Source: an uncultured Vogesella sp. (lineage in GTDB: Bacteria > Pseudomonadota > Gammaproteobacteria > Burkholderiales > Chromobacteriaceae). From it: a stretch of 49,148 nucleotides of DNA. The notes beneath the pieces are model-generated. The model had not been told where the DNA came from and did not search any database. It saw nothing but the letters and a program-made list of their open reading frames with translations. The position numbers and the translations under genes were made by a program. Every line of letters begins with the position of its first letter. Positions within the stretch are counted from its first letter, which is position 1. Location: positions 1 through 49,148 of the forward strand of contig CAMLGD010000002.1 in NCBI GenBank assembly GCA_946479405.1. The letters are read 5' to 3'. Of the stretch, positions 18,948-27,323 are shown in pieces.

Positions 18948-19379
18948 ATGTTTGGTTGGCAAGCGGCAAGCGCGGAAGAGTTCGAGGCATTGCATCAACT
19001 GCGGCTGACGGCCATGCGTCCCAGCTTGCAGGCGGTTGGCCTGTATGACCCGGTTCGCTCACGGGCGCGCTTTGCTGGTCGTTTCTGTCCCGAGGTCACG
19101 CGCTGGATTGTGTGGCAAGGGCAGCGTATCGGCTTTACTGCCATGCGCCATGAGGAAGGCGGGTGTTATCTGGATCATCTCTACGTTCTTCCGGCGGCGC
19201 AGGGGCAGGGGGGCGGTAGCTGGGCGTTGCAGGCGCTGCAGCAGGAAGCAGCGGCACAGGAGAGGGCTATCACGCTGTGTGCCTTGCGTGATAGCCCGGC
19301 AAATCACTTTTATCAGCGGCACGGCTTTGTACAGACGGGCGAGGATGAGTGGGATATCTGGTATCGCTGGCAGTGGTAA
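18948..19379 (+). CDS. GNAT family N-acetyltransferase
   Basis: A 143-residue acetyl-CoA-dependent acyltransferase. The GNAT core motif A is seen as LDHLYVLPAAQGQGGGSWAL (about 78-97), followed by a motif B helix ending NHFYQRHGFVQTGEDE. The substrate is unknown. The ATG at 18948 has GGGAGTG upstream and homology starts there. It is a single-gene unit between two hairpin terminators. Confidence 0.85.
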   Translation: MFGWQAASAEEFEALHQLRLTAMRPSLQAVGLYDPVRSRARFAGRFCPEVTRWIVWQGQRIGFTAMRHEEGGCYLDHLYVLPAAQGQGGGSWALQALQQEAAAQERAITLCALRDSPANHFYQRHGFVQTGEDEWDIWYRWQW

Positions 19380-19399
19380 TGGCAAGCAGGAGTGAATAA

Positions 19400-19428
19400 C
19401 AACAATGCCCGCATCGCGGGCATTGTTG
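19400..19428 (+). terminator. Terminator of the GNAT gene
   Basis: CAACAATGCCCGC pairs perfectly with GCGGGCATTGTTG around ATC, a 13-bp stem 20 bases after the stop. Only a short T tract lies in the stem itself. Confidence 0.7.
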
Positions 19429-19738
19429 CATCAGTAAGGTTGGCCGCAATGCTGGTTGCTGTGGGTAGCTGGCAGGTGCCTGCGCGAGCTGCTCCACTGC
19501 TACGTGTTGTGCCGGTTGATCGAGGTGGGGGCTGCTGGACAGGTGTCGCGTGGCGAGTGGCAGATGCCAGTCCCCGCTGTCTGGTTGCGATGCGTGGTGC
19601 ACGGTATGCGCTGTATTGCTGAGTGCCAACCTGAGCGAGGTGCTCTGCAATTGGTGTTACAGGCGTAGCTTACTTGCCCGTGCCGACCTGCCTACTTGCC
19701 GGGTTGAGCGGCTGACGGCGACATCGCTGGTGGCTGGC
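19429..19738. other. Non-coding stretch with one repeat copy
   Basis: I see no supported gene here. A full AAGGTTGGCCGCA copy starts at 19436. The short open frames have poor codon use and no ribosome sites. Confidence 0.5.
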
Positions 19739-19906
19739 CTACTCTTTAGCTTCGCGCTCTAGCCGGCGCCGTTCGATTTCCCGTCGGGCATTGGCGTTGC
19801 GAATATCTTCCGGGCGGCTGCGTGGCATGGGTTTGCCGGCGAGGATGTTGCTGCGGACTTCGGCGCGAATCTCGAAGTAGGCGGCTTTGGAATGATGGTG
19901 CGACAT
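19739..19906 (-). CDS. Small basic/acidic helical protein (55 aa), uncharacterised
   Basis: Starts at the ATG at 19906, with AAGGAG 8 bases upstream. The peptide begins MSHHHSKAAYFEIRAEVRSN and ends in a charged run (NARREIERRRLEREAKE) likely to form an amphipathic helix. No signal peptide or membrane segment is seen. I do not recognise the family. The strong ribosome site and skewed charged composition support a real gene. Confidence 0.6.
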   Translation of the reverse strand: MSHHHSKAAYFEIRAEVRSNILAGKPMPRSRPEDIRNANARREIERRRLEREAKE

Positions 19907-20204
19907 GGCGGCAGCTCCTTGGTGAGGAAACGGCGACAAGCGCTGCGGGTTCAGCACCCGGGATGGTGGCTAAAAAGCCGGCGCTGACAGCGCAAAGATA
20001 TCAATAGGTCTGGTAGTACGCCTGTGGCGGCATTAATGCAATACAGTGTGCTGTTTGTCAGGTAACACAGGGTTTTACGGGCGAAATAGTGTTGCATCAG
20101 GGCAAATAAAGGCGCTCTGCTGCAGTTTGTTGGCTATCGGAGTGATTTACCTATGACGGCCATTGGGGTACAGTCCGCCGCTTTGCTCGGGGCGGTGATT
20201 TTGC
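19907..20204. other. Intergenic region
   Basis: Divergent control region between the small protein and the acyltransferase. The part from about 20030 to 20160 is A+T-richer. No firm promoter or hairpin was identified. Confidence 0.4.
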
Positions 20205-20780
20205 ATGCATTACACGATTTTTGATACCCCGGTGCTGCGCACCTTGCTGTATTGGCTGTCGTGTGGCGTGTTGCGTTTGGCTGGCTGGCGCCTGCAAGGC
20301 GCATTCCCCGCGCTCGACAAATACGTGCTTATCGGGGCGCCGCACACTAGCAACTGGGATTTTCCCCTGACGTTGATGTTCTGTTTTGCCGGTGGCGCCA
20401 AACTGTACTGGATGGGCAAGCACACGCTGTTCGTCGGCCCATTAGGGCCGGTGATGCGTTGGCTGGGGGGTATTCCGGTGGATCGTCGTCAGAGTAACTC
20501 GCTGGTGGAGCAGATGGTGGCGGTATTTCAGCACGCTGAGCGGCTGGTGGTGGCCATTCCTCCCGAAGGTACCCGCGCACGTGTCAGTAAGTGGAAGACG
20601 GGCTTCTATCATATTGCCTATGGTGCAGGGGTGCCGGTGGCGCTCGGTTATCTGGACTTTGCGCGCAGGCAAGGTGGAGTGATGGGGGTGTTTTATCCGA
20701 GTGGAGATGTGGGGCGGGATCTGCCGTTGATTCGTGCTCGCTATCAGGATATTCGCGGCAAACATCCGGACTGTCAGTAA
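20205..20780 (+). CDS. PlsC-like 1-acyl-glycerol-phosphate acyltransferase family protein
   Basis: A 191-residue acyltransferase. The family HX4D catalytic pair is H47 and D52 (APHTSNWDF), followed by GGIPVDRR near 88-95 and the substrate-binding PPEGTRA at 119-125. A hydrophobic N-terminal segment (LRTLLYWLSCGVLRLAGW) suggests attachment to the inner membrane. It is shorter than PlsC of E. coli and may act on another lipid or lysophospholipid. The ribosome site is weak. A strong bidirectional terminator follows. Confidence 0.82.
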   Translation: MHYTIFDTPVLRTLLYWLSCGVLRLAGWRLQGAFPALDKYVLIGAPHTSNWDFPLTLMFCFAGGAKLYWMGKHTLFVGPLGPVMRWLGGIPVDRRQSNSLVEQMVAVFQHAERLVVAIPPEGTRARVSKWKTGFYHIAYGAGVPVALGYLDFARRQGGVMGVFYPSGDVGRDLPLIRARYQDIRGKHPDCQ

Positions 20781-20790
20781 TGGGTGAGCA

Positions 20791-20825
20791 CATGAAAAAA
20801 GCCGGCATTGCCGGCTTTTTTCATG
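20791..20825. terminator. Bidirectional terminator
   Basis: CATGAAAAAAGCCGGC pairs perfectly with GCCGGCTTTTTTCATG around ATT, a 16-bp stem with T runs on both strands. It separates the convergent acyltransferase and DUF1415 genes. Confidence 0.9.
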
Positions 20826-20832
20826 TGGGGGT

Positions 20833-21393
20833 TCACTTGGCTTTGTGCGGGCCAACGTCCAGGGCTTCCCAGCCCGCGCGTCCCAGTTCTTCCATCACCT
20901 CGATATTGCGCTCGTAGATCGAGGCTGGGTCGGGGAAGGCTTCCACTGCCCGGGCGATGCTGGCTTCACGCAGCAGATGCAGTGTGGGGTAGGGTGCACG
21001 GTTGGTGTTATTGCTGACGTCGTTGAGCGTGGTGCCTTCGAACTGGAATTTGGGGTGGAATTCGGCTATCTGCAGTTCGCCTTCTAGCGCCATTTCTGCC
21101 AGCACTGCATCTGTCACACCAAGGAATTCGTTGAAGTCGAGGAAGCGCTGCAGCACAAAAGGATGCACCAGCAGGGTGGTGTCGATCTCTTCCGGGTCGC
21201 TGTCGGCCAGCAGGCGCAGTTCGATGACCAGGTGCTCCAACAGTGCCTGTGGCGTGTCGGCATCACTGACTACGATGCGCACTTGCTCCTTGACATAAAC
21301 CGCCTTGGCAAACGGGCACAGGTTGAGGCCGATGACGGCTTTTTCCAGCCAGTTGCGGGTGCTGGCGATAATATCGTCGTGGGTGGTTTCCAT
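20833..21393 (-). CDS. DUF1415 family protein
   Basis: A 186-residue protein recognised as DUF1415 by its start (TRNWLEKAVIGLNLCPFAKAVY) with the conserved NLCPFAK, and by later VHPFVLQRFLDFNEFL and NRAPYPTLHLLREASI. The biochemical role is unknown. I chose the ATG at 21393, with AGGAG 7 bases upstream; longer readings start in the terminator region of the next gene. It sits downstream of cspA on the same strand but is separated by that terminator. Confidence 0.85.
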   Translation of the reverse strand: METTHDDIIASTRNWLEKAVIGLNLCPFAKAVYVKEQVRIVVSDADTPQALLEHLVIELRLLADSDPEEIDTTLLVHPFVLQRFLDFNEFLGVTDAVLAEMALEGELQIAEFHPKFQFEGTTLNDVSNNTNRAPYPTLHLLREASIARAVEAFPDPASIYERNIEVMEELGRAGWEALDVGPHKAK

Positions 21394-21443
21394 GATGCGG
21401 CTCCTATTCATGGGCCAGCCTGTAGCCGGCGGCAGCAAAAGCA

Positions 21444-21471
21444 AAAACCCGGATGCAAGCATCCGGGTTTT
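21444..21471 (-). terminator. Terminator of the cold-shock gene
   Basis: On the minus strand AAAACCCGGATGC pairs with GCATCCGGGTTTT, followed by T. It lies 22 bases after the cspA stop. Confidence 0.85.
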
Positions 21472-21493
21472 CAGTTCCGAACCAGTGCTGAAA

Positions 21494-21697
21494 TTACAGC
21501 GGCTGGATGTTGGAAGCTTGTTTGCCCTTCGGGCCATCAACGATGTCAAAGCTTACGCGCTGGTTTTCTGCCAGGGAGCGGAAGCCTTTGGAGTTGATCT
21601 GGGAGAAGTGCGCGAATACGTCGTCACCACCATTGTCCGGAGTGATGAAGCCGAAACCTTTAGCGTCGTTGAACCATTTTACGGTACCGGTTGCCAT
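21494..21697 (-). CDS. cspA: Cold-shock protein, CspA family
   Basis: A 67-residue single cold-shock domain that binds single-stranded RNA and DNA. RNP1 (KGFGFI) and RNP2 (VFAHF) are intact. It is preceded by an AAGGGAATAG ribosome site and a long A+T-rich leader (about 21698-21890), typical of cold-shock genes whose leaders fold differently in the cold. The leader contains the inverted repeat GACTTG...CAAGTC. The exact paralogue name (cspA, cspD, cspE) cannot be fixed. Confidence 0.92.
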   Translation of the reverse strand: MATGTVKWFNDAKGFGFITPDNGGDDVFAHFSQINSKGFRSLAENQRVSFDIVDGPKGKQASNIQPL

Positions 21698-21995
21698 GTT
21701 CTATTCCCTTATTGAGAAAGCGTTGAGTATGAGAAAAGCGCATGTCAATCAAGGGAAAAGACAAACTGTGGTACGGCGATAGCCTTTACAACAACTGTAC
21801 AGATCACGACTTGAAAAACTGCAAGTCGCAGTCTGCCTGCGCTTTAAAGCACAAGCAAGTCTTTTTTGCGCCAAGCCCCTAAAAAAAATGTGGGCTATGA
21901 CAGCTTGTCATGCACCAAGTGGGTATTTTTATCATTGTGGGTGGGCTGGGCGCTCTATAGTGCAGTCAAAGAAAACAGAGCGGAGATATAAGTCA

Positions 21996-23099
21996 ATGTC
22001 AGAGGCTATCGAGCACTATCGTATTGAGGATGAAGAGAGTTTTGGTGATTTCCTCTACGCACTGAACGAATACGCGCCGCGTGCGGCCAACCTGCTGCAG
22101 GCGTTTCGTCAACAGCCGGCGGAGCAGCCCGTACTGGCAGAGCTGATGCGGCTTTTTCACACCATCAAAGGTGATGCCGGCTTGTGTCGGCTCTATTTTG
22201 TGGAGCCACTGATACACGCGGCTGAAGATATTCTGGTCCGTATCAAGGCGGGGGAACTGGTGTTTGGTGCTGCGCTGGAGCAGGTGTTGCTGCTGGCGGT
22301 AGATCGGCTGGAGTTGCTGATGACCGAGCTTGATAGCGGTCGCGATATCTCCTTGCAGGATTTCAATATGCTGGTGGCGGAGTTGCAACAGCTTGGGCGG
22401 GTGCCTGCCACGCTGGTTGACGCACAAGCTTGGCTGCTGGTGAAGCGCTTGACCGGCTTTGTGCCACAGCAGGGTCAAGCGGACAAGGCGCGCACGGCCA
22501 CGGCGCAGCAGGTCGCCGATCTGGCGTTCTTTCGTGCGTTGGCGCTGCAGTTCGAACAGCGCTCGGTGTTGTTTCAAGGTCGTACCGAGCGCAATCTGTT
22601 ACTGGCCGCCGCCTGCAATCAGGTGGCCGGCCAGCTGGTTGACCCGCTGCAACTTGAGGCGGCGGTATGCATGCACGATGTGGGCATGATGTTTTTGCCG
22701 CAAGAGCTATGGTTGCGGCAGGGGCGGCTGAGTGAAGAGGAGCGGGTGCAGTTGGCCGCTCACCCCGGTTGGGCTGCGGACTTGCTGGGGCGCATGCCGG
22801 GCTGGGATATGGCGGCACGCATCGTGCGTGAGCATCACGAGCGGCCGGATGGACATGGCTATCCGGGCGGGCTGCGTTCGGAACTGATCTGTGATGGTGC
22901 CAAACTGCTGGCGATTATCGATACCTTTGAGGCGGTGATCCTGAAGCATGGCCAACGACGGCAAGTGCGCTCTTTGCTGCGGGCGGTGGCAGAGGTGAAT
23001 GCCGGGGAGGCCCAGTTTGACGCACTGTGGATAGGTCATTTCAACCAGGTGGTCCGCAATATGATGGACGCGGGCACTGTGCTGCCGCATGTGCGTTAG
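21996..23099 (+). CDS. Hpt-HD-GYP fusion protein, putative c-di-GMP phosphodiesterase
   Basis: A 367-residue signalling protein. An N-terminal histidine phosphotransfer domain (about 15-110) carries the phospho-accepting H55 in LFHTIKGDAG. A C-terminal HD-GYP domain (about 195-350) carries H227-D228, H256, H280-H281, the GYP signature DGHGYP (285-290) and D309. These are the metal and c-di-GMP residues of the family. The usual HDIGK reads HDVGM here, so the Lys is replaced by Met231. I chose the ATG at 21996 with CGGAG upstream. A repeat copy at 22082 encodes RAANLL. HD-GYP domains are more often fused to receiver domains; Hpt in front is unusual. Confidence 0.85.
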   Translation: MSEAIEHYRIEDEESFGDFLYALNEYAPRAANLLQAFRQQPAEQPVLAELMRLFHTIKGDAGLCRLYFVEPLIHAAEDILVRIKAGELVFGAALEQVLLLAVDRLELLMTELDSGRDISLQDFNMLVAELQQLGRVPATLVDAQAWLLVKRLTGFVPQQGQADKARTATAQQVADLAFFRALALQFEQRSVLFQGRTERNLLLAAACNQVAGQLVDPLQLEAAVCMHDVGMMFLPQELWLRQGRLSEEERVQLAAHPGWAADLLGRMPGWDMAARIVREHHERPDGHGYPGGLRSELICDGAKLLAIIDTFEAVILKHGQRRQVRSLLRAVAEVNAGEAQFDALWIGHFNQVVRNMMDAGTVLPHVR

Positions 23100-23199
23100 C
23101 CTGCTTTAGTCCCCAATGGCATGAAGGTTGGCCGCATGCCGGCATCTGCTTATGATGTCGGCACGCGGCCTTGCCGCATCTTGGACTGGAGTGCCGAAT

Positions 23200-24045
23200 A
23201 TGGATGTGATGCTGTTGTTGACCCCCTTGCTGGTGCTTGCGCTGGCGGGCTTGCGTATCGTTGGCCAGCAGACGCTGGCGATCGTAGAAACCTTTGGCAA
23301 GTTTTCACGGGTGCTGACGCCCGGATTGAACTGGATTTTCCCGGGTATCCAGCGAGTGGCGAAGGTGATGGATCTGCGGGTGGAAGAACTGTCGGCGCAA
23401 GTGGAGGTGAAAACTCGCGACAACATGTTTGTCAGTCTGCCGGTGGCTATCATGGTGCGCGTACTGCCGCAGCGGGCAGCCGATGCCTACTACCAGTTGG
23501 CCGCACCACAGGAGCAGGTAAAGACCTGGGTGCTCAATACCTTGCGCTCGTCTACCGCCTCGATGAGCCTGATGAATCTGTACGAAGACCGCGATGAATT
23601 GGCGCAGCAGGTGCAAACCAATCTGGCCGAGCGTATGGGAGTGTATGGCTATGAAATTGTCAGCGTGCTAATCGACCAACCCACGGTGTCGGAAGAGGTG
23701 CAGCATGCGTTTAACAGCGTAATTGCCTCCGAACGCAAGCGTGAGGCGGCCGTGCAGGAGGCCGAGGCCAAACGGGCATTGATCCTGGGGGAAGCACGGG
23801 CCGAGGCTGAGGCGCAGCAGTTGCGCGCCGATGGTCTGGCCAAGGCGCGGGCAGTGCTGGCGTTAAGTCTGACCGAGGCGATTGCCCAGGCGCGTGGCAG
23901 CGGTATTGACGAGCAAGACATCATGCTGCTGCTACTGGAGACCAACCGGCTGGATACCATTAAGTACGCCAGTGAGAAGGGCAAGCTGGTGCTGATGGAC
24001 TTGCGCAGCCAGCCGCAACCACCAGTGCAGATCGGCGTGAATTAA
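23200..24045 (+). CDS. SPFH/band 7 (stomatin-like) membrane protein
   Basis: A 281-residue protein with one N-terminal membrane helix ([18 protein letters not shown]) and an SPFH domain (about 22-180; [41 protein letters not shown]). A charged Ala/Glu-rich coiled-coil follows (about 180-235; [22 protein letters not shown] split in repeats). Such proteins form oligomers on the membrane and support proteases or membrane domains. I chose the ATG at 23200, behind a GGAG; the earlier reading overlaps a repeat copy at 23128. No NfeD-like partner is adjacent. Confidence 0.86.
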   Translation: MDVMLLLTPLLVLALAGLRIVGQQTLAIVETFGKFSRVLTPGLNWIFPGIQRVAKVMDLRVEELSAQVEVKTRDNMFVSLPVAIMVRVLPQRAADAYYQLAAPQEQVKTWVLNTLRSSTASMSLMNLYEDRDELAQQVQTNLAERMGVYGYEIVSVLIDQPTVSEEVQHAFNSVIASERKREAAVQEAEAKRALILGEARAEAEAQQLRADGLAKARAVLALSLTEAIAQARGSGIDEQDIMLLLLETNRLDTIKYASEKGKLVLMDLRSQPQPPVQIGVN

Positions 24046-24137
24046 GCCCTTGCGCATGGGCATTGACGCTGCAAATGGCGTGCAGGCATGATGCAGTGCA
24101 AGAGCCGAAACGGCCGTGCCCAAGACAAGGAGAAATC

Positions 24138-24449
24138 ATGGACCAGTTTGACAATGTAAGCGTGGTAAAGCGCGCAAATGTGTATTTTGATGGTAAGTGT
24201 GTCAGCCACACCGTGGTGCTGGCGGATGGTACGCGCAAGTCGGTTGGCGTGATCCTTCCGGCCAAACTGCTGTTCAGCACCGGTGCGCCGGAAATCATGG
24301 AAGTGCTGGCCGGCGAGTGCAAGGTTACGCTGGCAGGTGAGACCGAGGCCCGTAGCTATAAGGGGGGGGATTCCTTCTCGGTGCCGGGCGAAAGCAGCTT
24401 CCAGATCGAAGTGACAGACACGCTGCATTACGTTTGCCACTTCGGCTAA
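24138..24449 (+). CDS. ppnP: Pyrimidine/purine nucleoside phosphorylase
   Basis: A 103-residue cupin of the former DUF1255 family. The enzyme phosphorolyses several nucleosides to free base and ribose-1-phosphate. The family pattern is plain: [34 protein letters not shown] and [12 protein letters not shown]. An AAGGAG site precedes the ATG at 24138. It is a single-gene unit closed by a strong hairpin. Confidence 0.92.
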   Translation: MDQFDNVSVVKRANVYFDGKCVSHTVVLADGTRKSVGVILPAKLLFSTGAPEIMEVLAGECKVTLAGETEARSYKGGDSFSVPGESSFQIEVTDTLHYVCHFG

Positions 24450-24463
24450 ACGTTGGTTGCACA

Positions 24464-24497
24464 AGCAAAACCGGCCGCATTTGCGGCCGGTTTTGCT
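24464..24497. terminator. Bidirectional terminator between ppnP and the K+ channel gene
   Basis: AGCAAAACCGGCCGCA pairs perfectly with TGCGGCCGGTTTTGCT around TT, a 16-bp stem with T-rich arms on both strands. The CGGCCGCA arm resembles, but is not, the dispersed repeat. Confidence 0.85.
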
Positions 24498-25481
24498 TTA
24501 GCTGAAAGCGTTGTGTGCGTGCTGTCCGATTACCATCAGTGATTCGTCCCGGTGCAGGATGGTGGCAAGCGGCGGGTTGAACTGTACTTCACCCCCTGGC
24601 AGTTCTACTGCGATCACCATCATGTTGCCGGCAGCAATTGGCAGGCATTCGGCAATGCTGCGGCCAACCCATTCTTCCCGCACGGGCAGCACTTCAGCAC
24701 GGAAGGCATGCGGGTAACGGCTGTGCAGACGTTCAAAAAAGTGCATGGTCTGCGGGTTGGCGACCAGTGACGCCATGTTCATGCCGCCAAGATAGGACGG
24801 GATCACCACCTGATTGGCGCCTACCGCTTGCAGTTTCTTGCGCGCACTTTCGGTCTCGGCCTTGGAGACAATGGTGAGTTGCGGGTTGAGGCTGCGGGCG
24901 GTTACCACCACAAAAGCATTGTTGGCATCCGATGTCAGGCTGGTGATCAGGGCGCGGGCACGCGCAATGCCGGCGGCCAGTAGATTTGCATCCTCGGTGG
25001 CGTCGCCCACGATATACGGTGTGCCATAGGCGGCCAGCAGCTGTGCCGCGTGTGCTTCGTTCTGTTCGATTACAACGATGTTGTGGCCAGCCTGATGCAG
25101 TTCTTCCAGTGCATACAGCCCGCTGCGGCTCAGCCCGCAGATCACGACATGGTTTTCCAGGCGGGAAATCAGCTTGTCCATTTTTTTCTTGCGCAGGTAA
25201 ACGGGCAGGTCGCCCTGAAACAGCATCAGCGTCAGCGACGACAAGCCGTAGCCGACCACGCCGGTGCCAAAGATGATCAGCAGAATGGTGAAAATGCGGC
25301 CAACGTTGTCCAGGGTATGGGTTTCGCCGTAGCCGATGGTCGCCAGGGTTATTACTGTCATGTACAGGCTGTCGAATACCGACCAGCCTTCCAGTAGGTG
25401 ATAACCCAGCGTGCCCATGACAACCACGGCCATGATCAGGCCGAGCAGGGAAACCAGTTTGAGGGCGAGCGTGCGTCCCAT
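24498..25481 (-). CDS. Potassium channel with RCK (TrkA-N and TrkA-C) domains
   Basis: A 327-residue ion channel subunit. Two membrane helices (about 8-30 and 60-85) flank a pore loop with the selectivity filter TIGYGE. A cytoplasmic RCK domain follows, starting HVVICGLSRSGLYALEEL (Rossmann GxxxxG). A C-terminal TrkA-C part (about 235-325; LPVREEWVGRSIAECLPI) ends the protein. This is the layout of MthK- or GsuK-like ligand-gated K+ channels at the inner membrane. Two repeat copies (24659, 25295) lie inside, both read as VGR. Confidence 0.88.
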   Translation of the reverse strand: MGRTLALKLVSLLGLIMAVVVMGTLGYHLLEGWSVFDSLYMTVITLATIGYGETHTLDNVGRIFTILLIIFGTGVVGYGLSSLTLMLFQGDLPVYLRKKKMDKLISRLENHVVICGLSRSGLYALEELHQAGHNIVVIEQNEAHAAQLLAAYGTPYIVGDATEDANLLAAGIARARALITSLTSDANNAFVVVTARSLNPQLTIVSKAETESARKKLQAVGANQVVIPSYLGGMNMASLVANPQTMHFFERLHSRYPHAFRAEVLPVREEWVGRSIAECLPIAAGNMMVIAVELPGGEVQFNPPLATILHRDESLMVIGQHAHNAFS

Positions 25482-25557
25482 GAAGTGGGTAGTCCGGATG
25501 GCAACGGCTGCATTCTAGGTAAAGCCCGTGGCCGGGGAAAGCACTATGCTCAGATAA

Positions 25558-25588
25558 GACAAGGGCGGCCACTGGGGCCGCCCTTGTC
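25558..25588 (-). terminator. Hairpin downstream of the DUF2249 gene
   Basis: GACAAGGGCGGCC pairs perfectly with GGCCGCCCTTGTC around a five-base loop, 10 bases after the stop. No strong T run. Confidence 0.65.
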
Positions 25589-25597
25589 ATTGGCAGA

Positions 25598-25918
25598 TCA
25601 GCCGCCGGAGCAGCCGCAACCGCCGCCACCACCGCAGCCGCCTGCACTCTGCTGCGGTGCCGGTTCGGCATCGGCCAGGTGGATGCTGAAATCAATCACG
25701 ACCTGGCTGGCATCGCGTTGCTGGTAGTTGTAACGGATCTGCTCGCCGTAGCGCTGTTGGATCTGACCCAGTAGCGGCAGCGGATCGTGATCGTTGATAA
25801 AGCGCATGGTCTCGCCGTGGTGCAGGGCTTCCAGTGCGCCAAAGATGGCAGCATGGCGGAAGCGCTTGGCAACGCCGCGGGCGTCGAAGGTGAAAACGGT
25901 ATCGGATAGGGCTTGCAT
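25598..25918 (-). CDS. DUF2249 domain protein with Gly/Cys tail
   Basis: A 106-residue protein. Residues about 8-85 fit DUF2249 (FGALEALHHGETMRFINDHDPLPL, with YGEQIRYNYQQRD). The last 20 residues are a separate Gly/Cys-rich tail (AGGCGGGGGCGCSGG). The tail has three Cys and could bind metal. I chose the ATG at 25918, with GGAG 6 bases upstream. DUF2249 proteins often sit near denitrification or nitric-oxide genes; here the upstream neighbour on the same strand is a Crp/Fnr regulator, which fits. Function is unproven. Confidence 0.82.
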   Translation of the reverse strand: MQALSDTVFTFDARGVAKRFRHAAIFGALEALHHGETMRFINDHDPLPLLGQIQQRYGEQIRYNYQQRDASQVVIDFSIHLADAEPAPQQSAGGCGGGGGCGCSGG

Positions 25919-25991
25919 GAGAGTCTCCATCAGGTGATGGCGCAACTGTGCCAGCCGGCCCATCGCTGCTCCTTGAGCATGGATAAGGAAA

Positions 25992-26690
25992 TTACAGCCG
26001 GCCAAAGTCGGCCAGTGCCTGGCGGTTGGCGATGCGTATCCGGCCGCGTGCCAGCTGCAGCAGGCCGTTGGCCGCAAGCGTTTGCAGAGCAGCATTGCAG
26101 CTCTGGCGGCTGATGCCCAGCATGCCGGCCAACTCCTCCTGCGATAGCGGTAGCTCTGGCTGTTGCTCGCTGCTGAGCAGCCACAGCCGCTGTGCGAGGC
26201 GTGACGGAATGTTCAGCAGCGTCTGCTGCGCCAGCCCCTGCATCAAGCGCCGGGTCTTGTCTGTCAGCAGCAGGCCCAGGTGGCGCCAGTGCTCCGGTTG
26301 CTGTTGCAGCCAGCCCTGCAGCGCGGCTTGTGGCAGCTGCCACAGCATGCATGGCTGGCTGGCGATGGCATCGTGGGTGCGCGGGCCGTCGTCGAACAGC
26401 GCCAGTTCGCCGAACCAGTCACCGGGCTGCAGTCGTGCCAGCGGAGCCTCCTTGCCCACGCTGCTGATGCAGCTGATACGCATACTGCCGACCAGCAGGC
26501 AGTACAGCCCGTCCGCCGCGGCACCACGGTGGAACAGAAACTGGCCGCTGTCGAGCGTGCGCGAGCGGCCCAGGGCCTGCAGCGCCAGTTGCAGCTCGGC
26601 CGGTGCCGCTGCATACCAGGGGCTGGCGGCAAGCATGGCTGGTGGGCTTGTGTCGCCGCTTTGACAGAAGGGCTGGACAGCTGACGGCAT
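25992..26690 (-). CDS. Crp/Fnr family transcriptional regulator
   Basis: A 232-residue regulator. The cyclic-nucleotide-binding-type beta barrel covers about 35-140 (GQFLFHRGAAADGLYCLLVGSM, LQPGDWFGELALFDDGPRTHDA). The C-terminal HTH covers about 150-225 (LSQEELAGMLGISRQSCNAALQ). There is no N-terminal Fe-S cysteine set like that of Fnr. The effector is unknown. The start at 26690 lacks a good ribosome site. It is divergent to the DUF962 gene over 32 bases and precedes the DUF2249 gene by 73 bases. A repeat copy (26068) lies in the HTH part. Confidence 0.87.
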   Translation of the reverse strand: MPSAVQPFCQSGDTSPPAMLAASPWYAAAPAELQLALQALGRSRTLDSGQFLFHRGAAADGLYCLLVGSMRISCISSVGKEAPLARLQPGDWFGELALFDDGPRTHDAIASQPCMLWQLPQAALQGWLQQQPEHWRHLGLLLTDKTRRLMQGLAQQTLLNIPSRLAQRLWLLSSEQQPELPLSQEELAGMLGISRQSCNAALQTLAANGLLQLARGRIRIANRQALADFGRL

Positions 26691-26722
26691 GATGGCAATA
26701 CCGATAACAACAGGAGAACGCC

Positions 26723-27250
26723 ATGAAAACCGTGCTGCAGCAATTAGTCAATTACGCGCGCTATCACCGGGATCCGCGCAATATCCGCACGCATTTCATC
26801 GGCATCCCCATGATCGTGCTGGCGGTAGCCGGTTTGCTAGCGCGGCCGGCACTGGTGGGGGTGTCGCTGGCCCACGTGGTGGTGGCACTGCTGGTGCTGT
26901 ACTACCTGCGGCTGAGTCAGCGAGCGTACCGGGGGCTGGGGCTGTGCATGGCGTTATTCATGCTGCTGGCGCTGTGGGGCGGGCTAAGGTTGGCCGCATT
27001 GCCGCTGGTGCCGTGGCTGGGTTGGAGCCTGGGGCTGTTCGTGCTCGGCTGGTTGTTCCAGTTTGTTGGCCACGTGTACGAGGGGCGTAAGCCGGCCTTT
27101 GTCGATGATCTGATCGGGCTGGTCATCGGGCCGTTGTTCGTGGTGGCTGAGTGGCTATTCCTGCTGGGGGTGCTGGGTGAGTTGCAACGTCAAATCGACG
27201 CGCTGGCCGGACCAGTACGGCGGCACGCACGCCGTCCGTTGCCGCACTGA
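26723..27250 (+). CDS. DUF962/Mpo1-like membrane protein
   Basis: A 175-residue integral membrane protein with about four helices. The conserved Mpo1-type histidine motifs are present: YARYHRDPRNIRTHFIGIP near the start and QFVGHVYEGRKPAF near 112-125. The yeast relative Mpo1 is an iron-dependent dioxygenase that alpha-oxidises 2-hydroxy fatty acids. The bacterial role is not established. An AGGAG site precedes the ATG. A full repeat copy at 26986 encodes RLAALP. Confidence 0.83.
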   Translation: MKTVLQQLVNYARYHRDPRNIRTHFIGIPMIVLAVAGLLARPALVGVSLAHVVVALLVLYYLRLSQRAYRGLGLCMALFMLLALWGGLRLAALPLVPWLGWSLGLFVLGWLFQFVGHVYEGRKPAFVDDLIGLVIGPLFVVAEWLFLLGVLGELQRQIDALAGPVRRHARRPLPH

Positions 27251-27323
27251 TTGCCACGAATAATGCCGCCGTCACGGGTGGCTTTCGCTATAATCCCGCT
27301 CCTTTGCGCCGGGAGCGGGAAAC

